Shown here in pieces: positions 7,801 to 16,930 of a stretch of DNA of 64,000 nt (the stretch's first letter is position 1; every line of letters begins with the position of its first letter). This stretch comes from Aquimarina sp. AU58 (GTDB lineage: Bacteria; Bacteroidota; Bacteroidia; Flavobacteriales; Flavobacteriaceae). The DNA lies in the NCBI RefSeq assembly GCF_900312745.1, contig NZ_OMPD01000009.1, positions 372,001 to 436,000 of the forward strand, written 5' to 3'. Both the position numbers and the translations under genes were made by a program. The notes under the pieces were generated by a model, which had not been told where the DNA came from, ran no database searches, and saw only the letters and a list, made by a program, of their open reading frames with translations.

Positions 7801-10800
7801 CTGGTACCAAATCTGAGTATAGGTTTGTAGATCCCTGGTGGCTTGTTCTATCACTGTAGAGGTAGCCAGATCTTTATCATTATCGGCACTAAATTTTGAC
7901 CAGCCATTAAAAACAAGAACATTAGTATCACTTGGATTCGTTAAATCGGCTTTAACATTACTTACGGTAACCGTTATTTCTACATTTTCAGGAATGTTAT
8001 CTACCGTAATAGTGACTGATTTTTTATCGGCATTAAGAACAATAGACTCGATATTAACATTTTGATCGATTGTATAGTTAGCTTTATCTATAGCACTGGT
8101 TTCATCTACAGTTACAGTATATTGTCCCAGAATAGTAGTACTGCTTTTTGCTGTTGTAGAGATTAGTCCCTGATAATAACTGGGATCAAAGTTTAATCCC
8201 GTATCTAGTTTGGCTTGCCCTTCTTCTCCGGTTACCATCCAGGAAGAACTAACTGAAGGCCACTGGTTAAGTCCTAGAATAGCATCTGTATATCCTGTTA
8301 ATACAGGTGGTTCATTTAATGGTTCATTACTGGTTGCAGATGGATCTGATAACTCGCTTATAATACTGTTACCATAAATATCCTGCCATGCAAAATTAAC
8401 TTGAAGAATATCACCTAATCCTAAATATGGACTATCGTTTCCATCGGGAAGATCATTTTCTGAAGCGACTACCTCTTTACTAAAACGAGTATAAGGTATG
8501 CTTACCTGGTAGTTCCAGTTATCATCGGCCGTTAGTGTTTTTGGAACCTGGATTTTATCGGTACTCTCTGGATCTTCTGCATCTGTTGTCGGACCAGAAG
8601 GTAAACCAATGTTACTACTGTTAAAATAATCATTAGCGACTACCTGATAGGTGAGCGAACTATACACATTTTGTAAGAATAGTTCTCCAAAATCTGCTGT
8701 TTTTGGATTATCGGGAACAGGAGCAGGTATAGGTCGTATTGCATCTATAGAAGTAGTGCCTGCAGCAACAGTGGCTGTTCTGATTTTTGGACCACCAGTG
8801 ATTGTAACATCTTGATTATCGGCAAATATCCCTATAACATCCTGATTGTAATTGGCTATAGAAGAAATATTTTCTCCATAAAAATCGGATAATGAAGCGA
8901 AGGTAGTACCGCCAGGGCTGGTACCTACAGTGATGGTAAGCTGCGGTAAGAAAATAGAGTCAAATAAGTTCAGCTGATCTGGTAATTCACTACCTGATTT
9001 CTGTTTGTTGATTTCCTGTATAGCAGCAACAGTAGTCTCAAAACGACTAGCAATTTCCTGAAGCGTATTACCACCAACTCCAACTTCGTAGATGCCTTCA
9101 TTGATATTTAATTTAATCCCTGATCTAAGGGTCAGGTTTTGATTATCGGAAGCTACATCAGCAATATTTCCGTAGTATGCATAGGCCAGTTCACCTAATG
9201 TTTGTGTATTGGCAGATGCTAATTTTATGGCATTCGGATTGGATTGTGCAAAGAGTACAGAGTTATCTTTATTAATGGCCTCCCCATTGGCAAAAACATT
9301 CATATACGAAGTTATTGTATTTTGAAGGCTTTCTTCAGAAGGTTTGCTGTACATTACAATAAATGATAATGTAGCCTCGCCGTTATCATCAAAAATACGA
9401 TCCGGAAGCCCTTGTTTACTATCTGTATTATAGTAGTATAAATAGTATCCTCCGTTTCTGGTAATGCTGGCTTGCCATAGCAATCGTAAGAAGTCTGTTT
9501 GCGTATTGAGCAATCGCATTTTTTCGTCTTCGGGAATCGATGCCGTTTTTAGTAATGCATCAAAAGCCATATCAGGTCTGGTTTCCGTAGAAAGATTTAC
9601 CTGAGCTAATCCCATAGTGAGTGCATTTTGTGCATCTGTCTGGATACCGTCTGGTGTACTTCCGTTAGAATCAACAGCATAGGCAGGGATCAAACTGGCA
9701 ATTAGTGAATTGTTATCCCCAATTTCGCTAACTATTTTTTCAAGAATATTAGCATTATTACTGTTTGCCCCAACCACTTCATACGTGGTTTGTGTGGATG
9801 GACTATCAGAAACTACAGGTACTTTCTTTATAGTAACTTCTACCAGGGATCCAAGTCCATAATATGCAACATCATGATTGATCATCTTTTTAGAGACGTC
9901 ATCATATTGACCTATTAAAAATTCCATTCTTGGATTAACCACTCGGGTACTTAGATCTGGTAGTTGCAGTAACGTATCTGGTAATGGCCATAAACTTAAT
10001 GCCGGCACACCAGGAGGAGTACCTCCATACGGTAGGTTAATAGAAGAAGCAGCATTCCAGACAATCTCTGATGTATATGGATAACTAGCTTCGCTATTCG
10101 TAAACAAATCATTAACACCTAAGAAACTAAGACCTGTGTTTAGTTTGTTTTTGGTAGCATATTCAGCAACCTTATTTATGCGGATAGCATCATCACTATC
10201 GGGTGTAATAGTAATCACCATTTTTGCAGGGTCATCACCATTAAATGATAACCATTTTAATGCATCTGGATCTGGATTGCTAAAGGTAATTTCAAAATTA
10301 TTACCTTCTGTAAGAGTGGGGATAGGAAACTGCTGACCATCTAGTGCATATAGTCCTGCAGATTCGAGATCCCCGTATGATAAAATACCTTTATTATCTT
10401 CTACCCACATCCCTTTATAGTTTGGAGTAACTCCATCTACCGGAAGTTTAAGACCTGCCAGGTAATATCGAGAAGTCATACCAGATAAGTGTTGTATGCC
10501 CTGAGTAGCCTGAATTTCTTTAAGTAGTTCGCCTACTTTAAACTGCTCTAGGTTTGCCATATCCAACGTTGCAGAATCAAATAGATCTGTAATCTTATCG
10601 TTATTATGATCTTTATCGTCAGAATTAGCGAGATTTTCTGGAGTAACATTAAATTTGGAAGCTACACTTCTCAGGTTATCTCCTTCGACAGTGGTATATG
10701 TAATTAGAGGAATACTCAATGTAGCGACAGGAAGTAATAAGTTCGCTATAGAAGCAATACCACCATCAGTAATCAAAATATTGATATCAATTTGATTTCC

Positions 10801-13800
10801 TTTTGGTACGATATCATTGATAGCTTTAACTACTTGAACCAGAGATTGAGAAGGTAAAGTGGTGTAATCGTATGTATAATTGTTATAGGTAAAACTAATA
10901 GCAATGCCTTCTTGCAGAATGTTTTGAGCTTCTTGGTTTAAAGTTGCCAGGCTATTTCCATCAAAGCTCTTTCCATAAATAGCTTGATTAGCAATACTGT
11001 CAAAAGTATCTCCCTGTTGCACAGTATACGTACTGTTAGAGATATACATATTTTTGCCAGAAGTTAATGCTACCCCAGAATTATCATTAAAAAGTTCGGC
11101 AATAGTATATGCCATATCCCCAGAGAGGTCACCATTATCATTAACCCATTTTACAATACTGTCTGGGCTATCTCCGCTATTGGTGTAATATTTAAAATCT
11201 TTTAAGGAATCCTGCGCATTCTGAACCATTTGTTTGGCAATCAGTAAGAAATAGTCACTAAATACAAAGTTACCTACAGAAATATCTTCTCCTTCTGCAA
11301 AAGCAGCAAAAGTTGCAGGATCTTTCTCTTGCATCTGGATTGCTAATTGATCGAAGTATTTTCTAAGATCACTTATATATGTAGAAGAAATAGTGTTATA
11401 ACTTTCAAAATCATAGGTCACTCCTTTGTAATCGGTACCATAATCTGGTGTCGATAATTCTAGTGACAATGCCATTGGGAAAAATGTAGCGTTGACATCT
11501 GTTTCTTGCTGTGGTTGTTCCTGAATATGCAGATCAAACTGATCTGTCATAAAAGAATCTATAGCTTCTGTCGGGATTGGACTAGGATTAGAAGGATCAC
11601 TAAAATAAGCTAATAATTGCGTTAATTGCGAACTGGTGACAGGAGTATTATCTACTTGTTCACTAGTGATAGAACCATTCTGTAGTGCAGCGACTGTCCA
11701 TCTGAAAATTTCTTTACTTAACAACTCAAAAGAAGAATCTGCGGTGTCTTTAAAAGCTTTTTGATATCCATCTACACGATCCTCTTGTGGTGGTGTCATA
11801 GATTCTAAGAAAAGCATAGCAATATAGCATGCTTGTTGCTCGCTTAGTTCAGTAGCTTTATCACCGGCCATAGTAAGCCCTAGTCCCAAATATCCTGTTA
11901 GTGGGGCTACTGTTGCGGCTTTTTCCAGATTAGACCAGTTTGGTGTAACTTGAGTTAATGCTACTGTAAGTGGATTATGTAAAGCGATACGAAGTTGTTT
12001 TGCATTTTGTAACTCATTCTGTGCATACGCTTTTAAAGCCATACCAGAAGAAGCATCTCCCCAAGGTGGATTACTTGCAATGGCTTTGATTGTAATACTC
12101 TGGCTGATACTTGCAGAGAAGCTGAAGTGCATTTTTATTTTGAATAACCCCAGATTTATACTTACACTCAATGAAACACTTACCGAAGCTGATAACTGAA
12201 TTACAATAGGCTCATAAGGAGAGAAGGTTAATTGAGCCAGTAACCTGATATCAATATTAAGATCAGCTTTAATGATGGCAAAATCAATAGTACCATATAG
12301 TTTTCCGATAACACCCACTGTACCTCTAAACCAGAAATAATACGCTTCTGCTACCTGAGCATCATTAGATGAAGAGGTAGTTGTTAATTGATATGGATTA
12401 TACTTAGCCAGAACCCCTTCTAGAATTGCTACTGCAGTAAGGCTAAATCCTGCTTTCAAAATACCAGCATCAAAATCATAACCAAATCCAAATTGCATAC
12501 CGAAACCAAAAACCAGAACAGGATTAAAAGTACCTAGCGTGGTATCCGGTACTTTATTTGTTGTAGCACTACTAAGTTTACCAAAATAAACTCCGGCAGA
12601 ACCCATAACAGGGATCGGGATACCTATCGGTGTCCAAATCAAAGTTTGAAACGTGAATGATCGAGAAAAATCTTCTTTCCAGGGGAATCCTATATCTACT
12701 TGAAAATCACCATTGGTAAACAATTCTATACCAAAAATTGGTAATGTAAGGTTAACCTGCCCTAACTGTATTTTTCGCATTACTGTAGGTAGAGCAATTT
12801 CGGCCTTATACAGACCTATGGTATCACTGATCTTTTTGTATAAAATCTGAAAATCGAGACCTTTAAAAATACGAGCCGGTTCTCCTTCGAGAGCCAGGCG
12901 TAATGCATATAAATTAGGATCATTAAAAACAATCTGCATGGTGATAAAGTAATCACTGCTACTAGCATCGGATCCATTTGTTAATGCTACTGCCGATGTA
13001 GATTTTTTATCTTCCTCAAGCTTAAGTACCCCAAAATCCATTCCTACCAACCAGTTACTGTTGGCGTCCAAATTGATGCCAGGGATTTCTCCTGGCTCTG
13101 TAGGTGGCAGACTAGCCATAATATCTATAGCATCCTGCACTTTTTCTACATTCTGGAAACCCGGTATTGCCACATGCTGTCCTAATGCCAATACCCGTAA
13201 ATCCAGATATTTGTTTCCTTGCCCCGAAGGAGAAGGCGTAGTTTCTGGTTTGGCGGCATCCCAGGTTAAAGGTTCCTTAGTGTTATCTTGCCATAAGAAA
13301 CTACCATCTAAAGTAACCATCACTCCATTATCTTTTGGATCAGGTTGATTTGATTTGTAGGTAACCCCAATAGATTCTATAGTAGCGAATCCTAATGAAA
13401 TAGGGCCTATACCCAGACTGAAGCCAACCTGTTTTGATGTGAAATCATACTTTAGACTCAGGTTGTTAAGTGGTATCTTATCGAGAATATTCCAGGGAGC
13501 AGCTAATCCAAATTGAGTTCCTGTTGCCCAGGATACCATTTTTTCTACCATACTACCGATAGTAGTAGATTCGGTAAAGCTTAATTCTGCTACATAATGA
13601 TGTTTTCCATTGGTGCCAATGTCCTTTACTTCACCTTTTAAGAATTCCCAGATAATTCCAAAGGATTTTACACTGGGATCGAAATCATAGAATGCCTGAA
13701 AATTAATACCCAACCAGGTAACATTAGCATTTATATTACCGTAGTATCCTACCTCTGTTTCTTCATCTTTCTTACCATATGCTACCATAGCATTACCTTC

Positions 13801-16800
13801 TACACTAAGATCAAGGAAATCAATCTCCCAGGGTTTAGCAGTTTTACCGTTAAATTCCCAATATTTGGTTTTTGTCTGGATTTTAAAACCAAGACCATCA
13901 ATAGCATAATCAAATCCATCCTCGGGTTTCCAGGTTGGTGCAATGTAAAAAGTGAGTAGTTGCCCAATTTCTAGGGCTCCAGAGGTCTGTGTGCCAGTAA
14001 ATGTCCAACCATTCCCGGTGGCATATGTAGATTGTAGTGATAACCCAATTTTCATACTTTCGGGTAATACTACAAATTCACCTCCGATACTGATTTCATT
14101 TTTACCCGTGTTATGAATAACATTAAACGTTAATTTATTAATCGTAAAAAGAGGTCCTATAACTAAGGGTTTGTCTGCTTCGAGAATCGTATTTAGTTGA
14201 TAGTACTTTTCATTTGGTTTTAGGTCAAAATCCAATAAGGTTACAGCGGTCTCTAAATCCAGTTCTGCACCAAATAATTCTAGTAGGTCACTAAGCTGGA
14301 TAACACCGTCGCTTAGCCCTCCGTGGACTTTAAAATCAGGGTAAGTACCTAAAACACTAACTGTTCCTTCACCTATTGTAAAATCACCGGTTACCGTAAA
14401 TTCAATTTTTCTGTTCGTTACGTCCTGTACGTTGTAGACTTGCACATCTACACTGGGATTAATTTGAAAAGGAGGATTTGCAGATAATTCCCAGGGTGTA
14501 TCTGTACTCATTGCATACGACATATAATCAAATGCATGAGTTTGATTGTTGTAGTGTAGTTGAATGTCTTTTAAACCAAAACCTGCCATTCCATTCAAAG
14601 GAGGTTGAAGTACTTGAACCAGATTAATACCTCCGGCCATCTGGAAAAAACTGGATACACTTAGAGGACTGCTAAAACCGCCAGTAATAAGCCAGGTGTT
14701 CTCTTCTTCAGGGTATTTAATCATTGTTTCCAGTACTATAGGATCATTATTGGCATCTTTGCCAGACCCAATAATATTCCCTTTCAAACCTCCTTCTACT
14801 GCGCTTCCGGCTTCGTTAATTTTTAAACTGAAACCAGGCTTTTCGAAACCTATCCAAGGGATTCCGTCGATATTCCAACTTTGATTTATTTCCGTTTCAA
14901 TCTCTGTTACAACTGACTCTTCGGGGCTGGTAAAATTTAATGTAATATTAAAATCAGGACCAAAGGCAGTTGTTGTTCCTTTAGATAAGGTAACTTGTGT
15001 TACTGTATCCCCGTCTTTTTCTTCTGTAATATCCTCTTTGGCTACAGTAATAAAAAACAAATTACCTGTTACGAGTTTGAAAAAAGAGGATAAGTATGTA
15101 TTTGGTAATGCATTTAGGATATTTACACCACCATTACTATAATTATTAATAAGTTTATTATATACACCTTCTAATGTAAGCGCTTCTTCTTCTAAAACCA
15201 TTAGATCGGTGTCAGAACTGGTTTTGGTACGAGCTTTTGAAGATGCTAATAGCGTAACAATAGGTAAGACCAATTTTACTCCTACCAGACCAAGCATTAG
15301 TTTATCATGAATATCTTGTTGATAATAAACTCCCAAATTCGTGAAATAGGTGTGTACGTCATTAGATTCGGTATACGAGTTTACCATAAACGCTCCCGAA
15401 ACAGCTAGTGCATTGTAGTACTCTTCGGGTTTACCTGGATTTGTTTTTTTTAGATAAGTATCAAAAGTTTGATTTCTGAAGTTTAATGCTGCGGTTTTTG
15501 CCGCTTCTGCAACAGGAGAATAGTTTACAGCGGATAAGGTAGAAGGATAATTGGCTCTATCTTCTTCTCCAGTTTTTGGAATTTGTAAAAAAGGTCGCCC
15601 CAAACTAATAGGTAAACTGGATGATCCTTGACCTTCAAACACTCCGGGTAATCCCGAATTGGCATAGTAATAATTATAAACTTCCTGAGGAACTGGCCCA
15701 AGAGTGATAGCTACGATTTCTTTATTTCCTGCCCCGGTAAGCGTACTGGTTAGGTCATCAATTTTTACATAGCTCCCATTTTTGTAACCTTCTACTAATG
15801 ATAATGTATATCCACCATCCATTAATGGTTTAACTTGTTGCCCTAGTTTAAGAATAAAATTATCTAAACTTAATTGAGCATAAGCTCCAAACATATCATT
15901 ATCGATGTATACTTCTTGAATTTTTGTTTTAAGGGCGGGTAAAGAACTGTTTTTATTTTTTAGATCCACAGCAAATGCCGAGGCATAATCAAAAGGCATT
16001 TCCTGATACTTTTTTTGTATTTTGGCAATGTCACTTAGGATAAAAAATGCAATGGGTGTATTACTGCTCATTTGTGCAGTAAAAGCAGAAAGGATTAAGT
16101 TTAAAGTCATTTCTGCCGGACTAGAAAACTGATGCAAACCATATATGGGCCAGAGTCGAAGTTCTTTTTTAGTAGTATGGGCATTATAAATCGACTCGGC
16201 ATTTATAGATCTTATTTTTAAATCGGCATTATAGGTTTGATCTTTTGCATACCATGTCCATAAGGTTTCTGGAACAGTTGTTAGGGAATCTGCAGGAAAT
16301 TTGAACGCTAATTCTGCAAATGAAGCCGATTCTTTTGTTAAATCGTACGGGTCTTTACCTTTACGCTCTATTTGATTAGGTGCTTTTTCCCATAAATAGG
16401 GCTGTAGTCTTAAAAAATAGGTGACATTAAAAAGATCTGCATAATTTACCTGGCTGTTATCGGCTCCGCCAGTAAAACCAAAATCAATTTGTTCCAGGTT
16501 TGGTTTTGTGTCTTTATATTCTAAAAAGGTAATGGTGGCTTTACCATAGGTTATACTGGTTGTCAATATATCATTTGGGATAAGATCGGTAAGTAATATA
16601 GCCAATTTGTCTGGAGTATCTGCTCCAGAATAGATCATTAGAATATTTTTAGAATAGTCTGTAGCATCAACTATTCTTTTCATAATATTTACTGTAGTGG
16701 CCTGATGTCCAAAATTTGGAGTCCCATCTACATAGAATCGTAGTTCATCCTTACTTTTTATAAGTGCAAGCATGTCCTTTATTGATGCATCGGTAGTAGA

Positions 16801-16857
16801 CTCACTAGCTTCCTGCCCTTGCATTAATTTGGTTAAAAGATCATTGAAGTCGCCCAT
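4894..16857 (-). CDS. Giant LysM-containing protein (3987 residues)
   Basis: One uninterrupted frame encodes about 430 kDa. There is no signal peptide and no type IX sorting tail. Approximate order: an N-terminal mixed region (1-570); a very long beta-rich region of short amphipathic strands (about 600-1580, e.g. VFGFGMQFGFGYDFDAG, SASVSVSLSVSINLGLFKI); a helical region (1595-1930); LysM repeats (about 1941-1985 with YTVQQGDTFDSIANQA; about 2050-2095 with YTTVEGDNLRSVASKFNV); further LysM-like repeats (about 2545-2690, e.g. GGNTLQEIASRFETTVAAI); then beta-sandwich-like C-terminal regions with two related NWNYQ segments. LysM binds N-acetylglucosamine glycans or acts as a structural domain in phage and injection-system baseplates. 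The beta-rich part loosely recalls DUF6603-type proteins (unverified). It lies 73 bp after its partner gene, probably in one operon. Function unknown. Confidence 0.7.
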   Translation of the reverse strand: MGDFNDLLTKLMQGQEASESTTDASIKDMLALIKSKDELRFYVDGTPNFGHQATTVNIMKRIVDATDYSKNILMIYSGADTPDKLAILLTDLIPNDILTTSITYGKATITFLEYKDTKPNLEQIDFGFTGGADNSQVNYADLFNVTYFLRLQPYLWEKAPNQIERKGKDPYDLTKESASFAELAFKFPADSLTTVPETLWTWYAKDQTYNADLKIRSINAESIYNAHTTKKELRLWPIYGLHQFSSPAEMTLNLILSAFTAQMSSNTPIAFFILSDIAKIQKKYQEMPFDYASAFAVDLKNKNSSLPALKTKIQEVYIDNDMFGAYAQLSLDNFILKLGQQVKPLMDGGYTLSLVEGYKNGSYVKIDDLTSTLTGAGNKEIVAITLGPVPQEVYNYYYANSGLPGVFEGQGSSSLPISLGRPFLQIPKTGEEDRANYPSTLSAVNYSPVAEAAKTAALNFRNQTFDTYLKKTNPGKPEEYYNALAVSGAFMVNSYTESNDVHTYFTNLGVYYQQDIHDKLMLGLVGVKLVLPIVTLLASSKARTKTSSDTDLMVLEEEALTLEGVYNKLINNYSNGGVNILNALPNTYLSSFFKLVTGNLFFITVAKEDITEEKDGDTVTQVTLSKGTTTAFGPDFNITLNFTSPEESVVTEIETEINQSWNIDGIPWIGFEKPGFSLKINEAGSAVEGGLKGNIIGSGKDANNDPIVLETMIKYPEEENTWLITGGFSSPLSVSSFFQMAGGINLVQVLQPPLNGMAGFGLKDIQLHYNNQTHAFDYMSYAMSTDTPWELSANPPFQINPSVDVQVYNVQDVTNRKIEFTVTGDFTIGEGTVSVLGTYPDFKVHGGLSDGVIQLSDLLELFGAELDLETAVTLLDFDLKPNEKYYQLNTILEADKPLVIGPLFTINKLTFNVIHNTGKNEISIGGEFVVLPESMKIGLSLQSTYATGNGWTFTGTQTSGALEIGQLLTFYIAPTWKPEDGFDYAIDGLGFKIQTKTKYWEFNGKTAKPWEIDFLDLSVEGNAMVAYGKKDEETEVGYYGNINANVTWLGINFQAFYDFDPSVKSFGIIWEFLKGEVKDIGTNGKHHYVAELSFTESTTIGSMVEKMVSWATGTQFGLAAPWNILDKIPLNNLSLKYDFTSKQVGFSLGIGPISLGFATIESIGVTYKSNQPDPKDNGVMVTLDGSFLWQDNTKEPLTWDAAKPETTPSPSGQGNKYLDLRVLALGQHVAIPGFQNVEKVQDAIDIMASLPPTEPGEIPGINLDANSNWLVGMDFGVLKLEEDKKSTSAVALTNGSDASSSDYFITMQIVFNDPNLYALRLALEGEPARIFKGLDFQILYKKISDTIGLYKAEIALPTVMRKIQLGQVNLTLPIFGIELFTNGDFQVDIGFPWKEDFSRSFTFQTLIWTPIGIPIPVMGSAGVYFGKLSSATTNKVPDTTLGTFNPVLVFGFGMQFGFGYDFDAGILKAGFSLTAVAILEGVLAKYNPYQLTTTSSSNDAQVAEAYYFWFRGTVGVIGKLYGTIDFAIIKADLNIDIRLLAQLTFSPYEPIVIQLSASVSVSLSVSINLGLFKIKMHFSFSASISQSITIKAIASNPPWGDASSGMALKAYAQNELQNAKQLRIALHNPLTVALTQVTPNWSNLEKAATVAPLTGYLGLGLTMAGDKATELSEQQACYIAMLFLESMTPPQEDRVDGYQKAFKDTADSSFELLSKEIFRWTVAALQNGSITSEQVDNTPVTSSQLTQLLAYFSDPSNPSPIPTEAIDSFMTDQFDLHIQEQPQQETDVNATFFPMALSLELSTPDYGTDYKGVTYDFESYNTISSTYISDLRKYFDQLAIQMQEKDPATFAAFAEGEDISVGNFVFSDYFLLIAKQMVQNAQDSLKDFKYYTNSGDSPDSIVKWVNDNGDLSGDMAYTIAELFNDNSGVALTSGKNMYISNSTYTVQQGDTFDSIANQAIYGKSFDGNSLATLNQEAQNILQEGIAISFTYNNYTYDYTTLPSQSLVQVVKAINDIVPKGNQIDINILITDGGIASIANLLLPVATLSIPLITYTTVEGDNLRSVASKFNVTPENLANSDDKDHNNDKITDLFDSATLDMANLEQFKVGELLKEIQATQGIQHLSGMTSRYYLAGLKLPVDGVTPNYKGMWVEDNKGILSYGDLESAGLYALDGQQFPIPTLTEGNNFEITFSNPDPDALKWLSFNGDDPAKMVITITPDSDDAIRINKVAEYATKNKLNTGLSFLGVNDLFTNSEASYPYTSEIVWNAASSINLPYGGTPPGVPALSLWPLPDTLLQLPDLSTRVVNPRMEFLIGQYDDVSKKMINHDVAYYGLGSLVEVTIKKVPVVSDSPSTQTTYEVVGANSNNANILEKIVSEIGDNNSLIASLIPAYAVDSNGSTPDGIQTDAQNALTMGLAQVNLSTETRPDMAFDALLKTASIPEDEKMRLLNTQTDFLRLLWQASITRNGGYYLYYYNTDSKQGLPDRIFDDNGEATLSFIVMYSKPSEESLQNTITSYMNVFANGEAINKDNSVLFAQSNPNAIKLASANTQTLGELAYAYYGNIADVASDNQNLTLRSGIKLNINEGIYEVGVGGNTLQEIASRFETTVAAIQEINKQKSGSELPDQLNLFDSIFLPQLTITVGTSPGGTTFASLSDFYGENISSIANYNQDVIGIFADNQDVTITGGPKIRTATVAAGTTSIDAIRPIPAPVPDNPKTADFGELFLQNVYSSLTYQVVANDYFNSSNIGLPSGPTTDAEDPESTDKIQVPKTLTADDNWNYQVSIPYTRFSKEVVASENDLPDGNDSPYLGLGDILQVNFAWQDIYGNSIISELSDPSATSNEPLNEPPVLTGYTDAILGLNQWPSVSSSWMVTGEEGQAKLDTGLNFDPSYYQGLISTTAKSSTTILGQYTVTVDETSAIDKANYTIDQNVNIESIVLNADKKSVTITVDNIPENVEITVTVSNVKADLTNPSDTNVLVFNGWSKFSADNDKDLATSTVIEQATRDLQTYTQIWYQLTDPNGIAFQIDTTLTSNPFVLSKDDVNSLVQEWIASIYLFLANRSMGEITTATPDSDHTISFDIDAAQVNTDQIFRLELSFTIERIGGSISGDFETTGGIKSASTSIPPLSKAEAGKTTGLEDFATGFETALSKSDVYQLKVTSGVDRDENLSNTGGTEIWATRLGLDSTTSIGYEINDTSNPVIFAPKPISNKLETKDHIPIYYFNPKTGIDFSTPSTYTDFKNIDMDLWGKQIFSSIDDVLTPEFTAAIQLVDDFGSTTFFTDMLANKKRLAEILKLSMVPVFAGQTADTSNIQETFLQQLLVKLSNAYTTRAGIQFAATVQADTVPEGADTPQLYGNINLNFIFMGVELDQEEATIVYLFFSNFMSKEEAEKIGNYTVSDDINVLNASLLSENNRIVRLKLSADAVIDKTIVTITDTLFDEVGNVITPPLSHTVQKNVDGGNFSSSFSLSSPKLALSESKDAKLPFLLSSPDIIRGTENEVLSYVDLGITYAGFAIEHQISSVPGIEDYKASSWLSFISKSKTHPLETSLGNFKVPLILRSFPTAPAMVKQEGSYPYTTNTNTVDDILNWNYQITYSQTFHYPQDQVDFEILFNVQENMAKALASFEDAFAQMAEFISVFPNINQVFNDTLIKIDATTTDASQFESAAVALSSYNKMVSRMADAAETSNGFALNTFNELLKQGYTADPYSFYIKESSTTIETNTGVLLVNIFGAVPEGIGIPIVNIPDYNAISIDPEDGASYSYYYTSKDTGKILEASIGQSIANREVLIPTMNILNRQDADTTANLKRNVELVPGKPSADDFVYTTGNIGFSNAFHPTIDSSEPLNIATINNPASPNVGTLEQQLTILFDTLLAENSQDTISILMNANYSYQANSKLSDIFLPVIMQPLQSIQVLGDGSDKALKQMISDWANSIKEWYSTNQVDDTEASLWFDLTIFSNLTAQPKPLIRLRTLTLSLDYITDM

Positions 16858-16930
16858 CTTAAAATATTTTTATGATTTGTGTAATTCTTTACAGAATTAT
16901 GATATGTTGATTATAAATGTCATGTCTGTA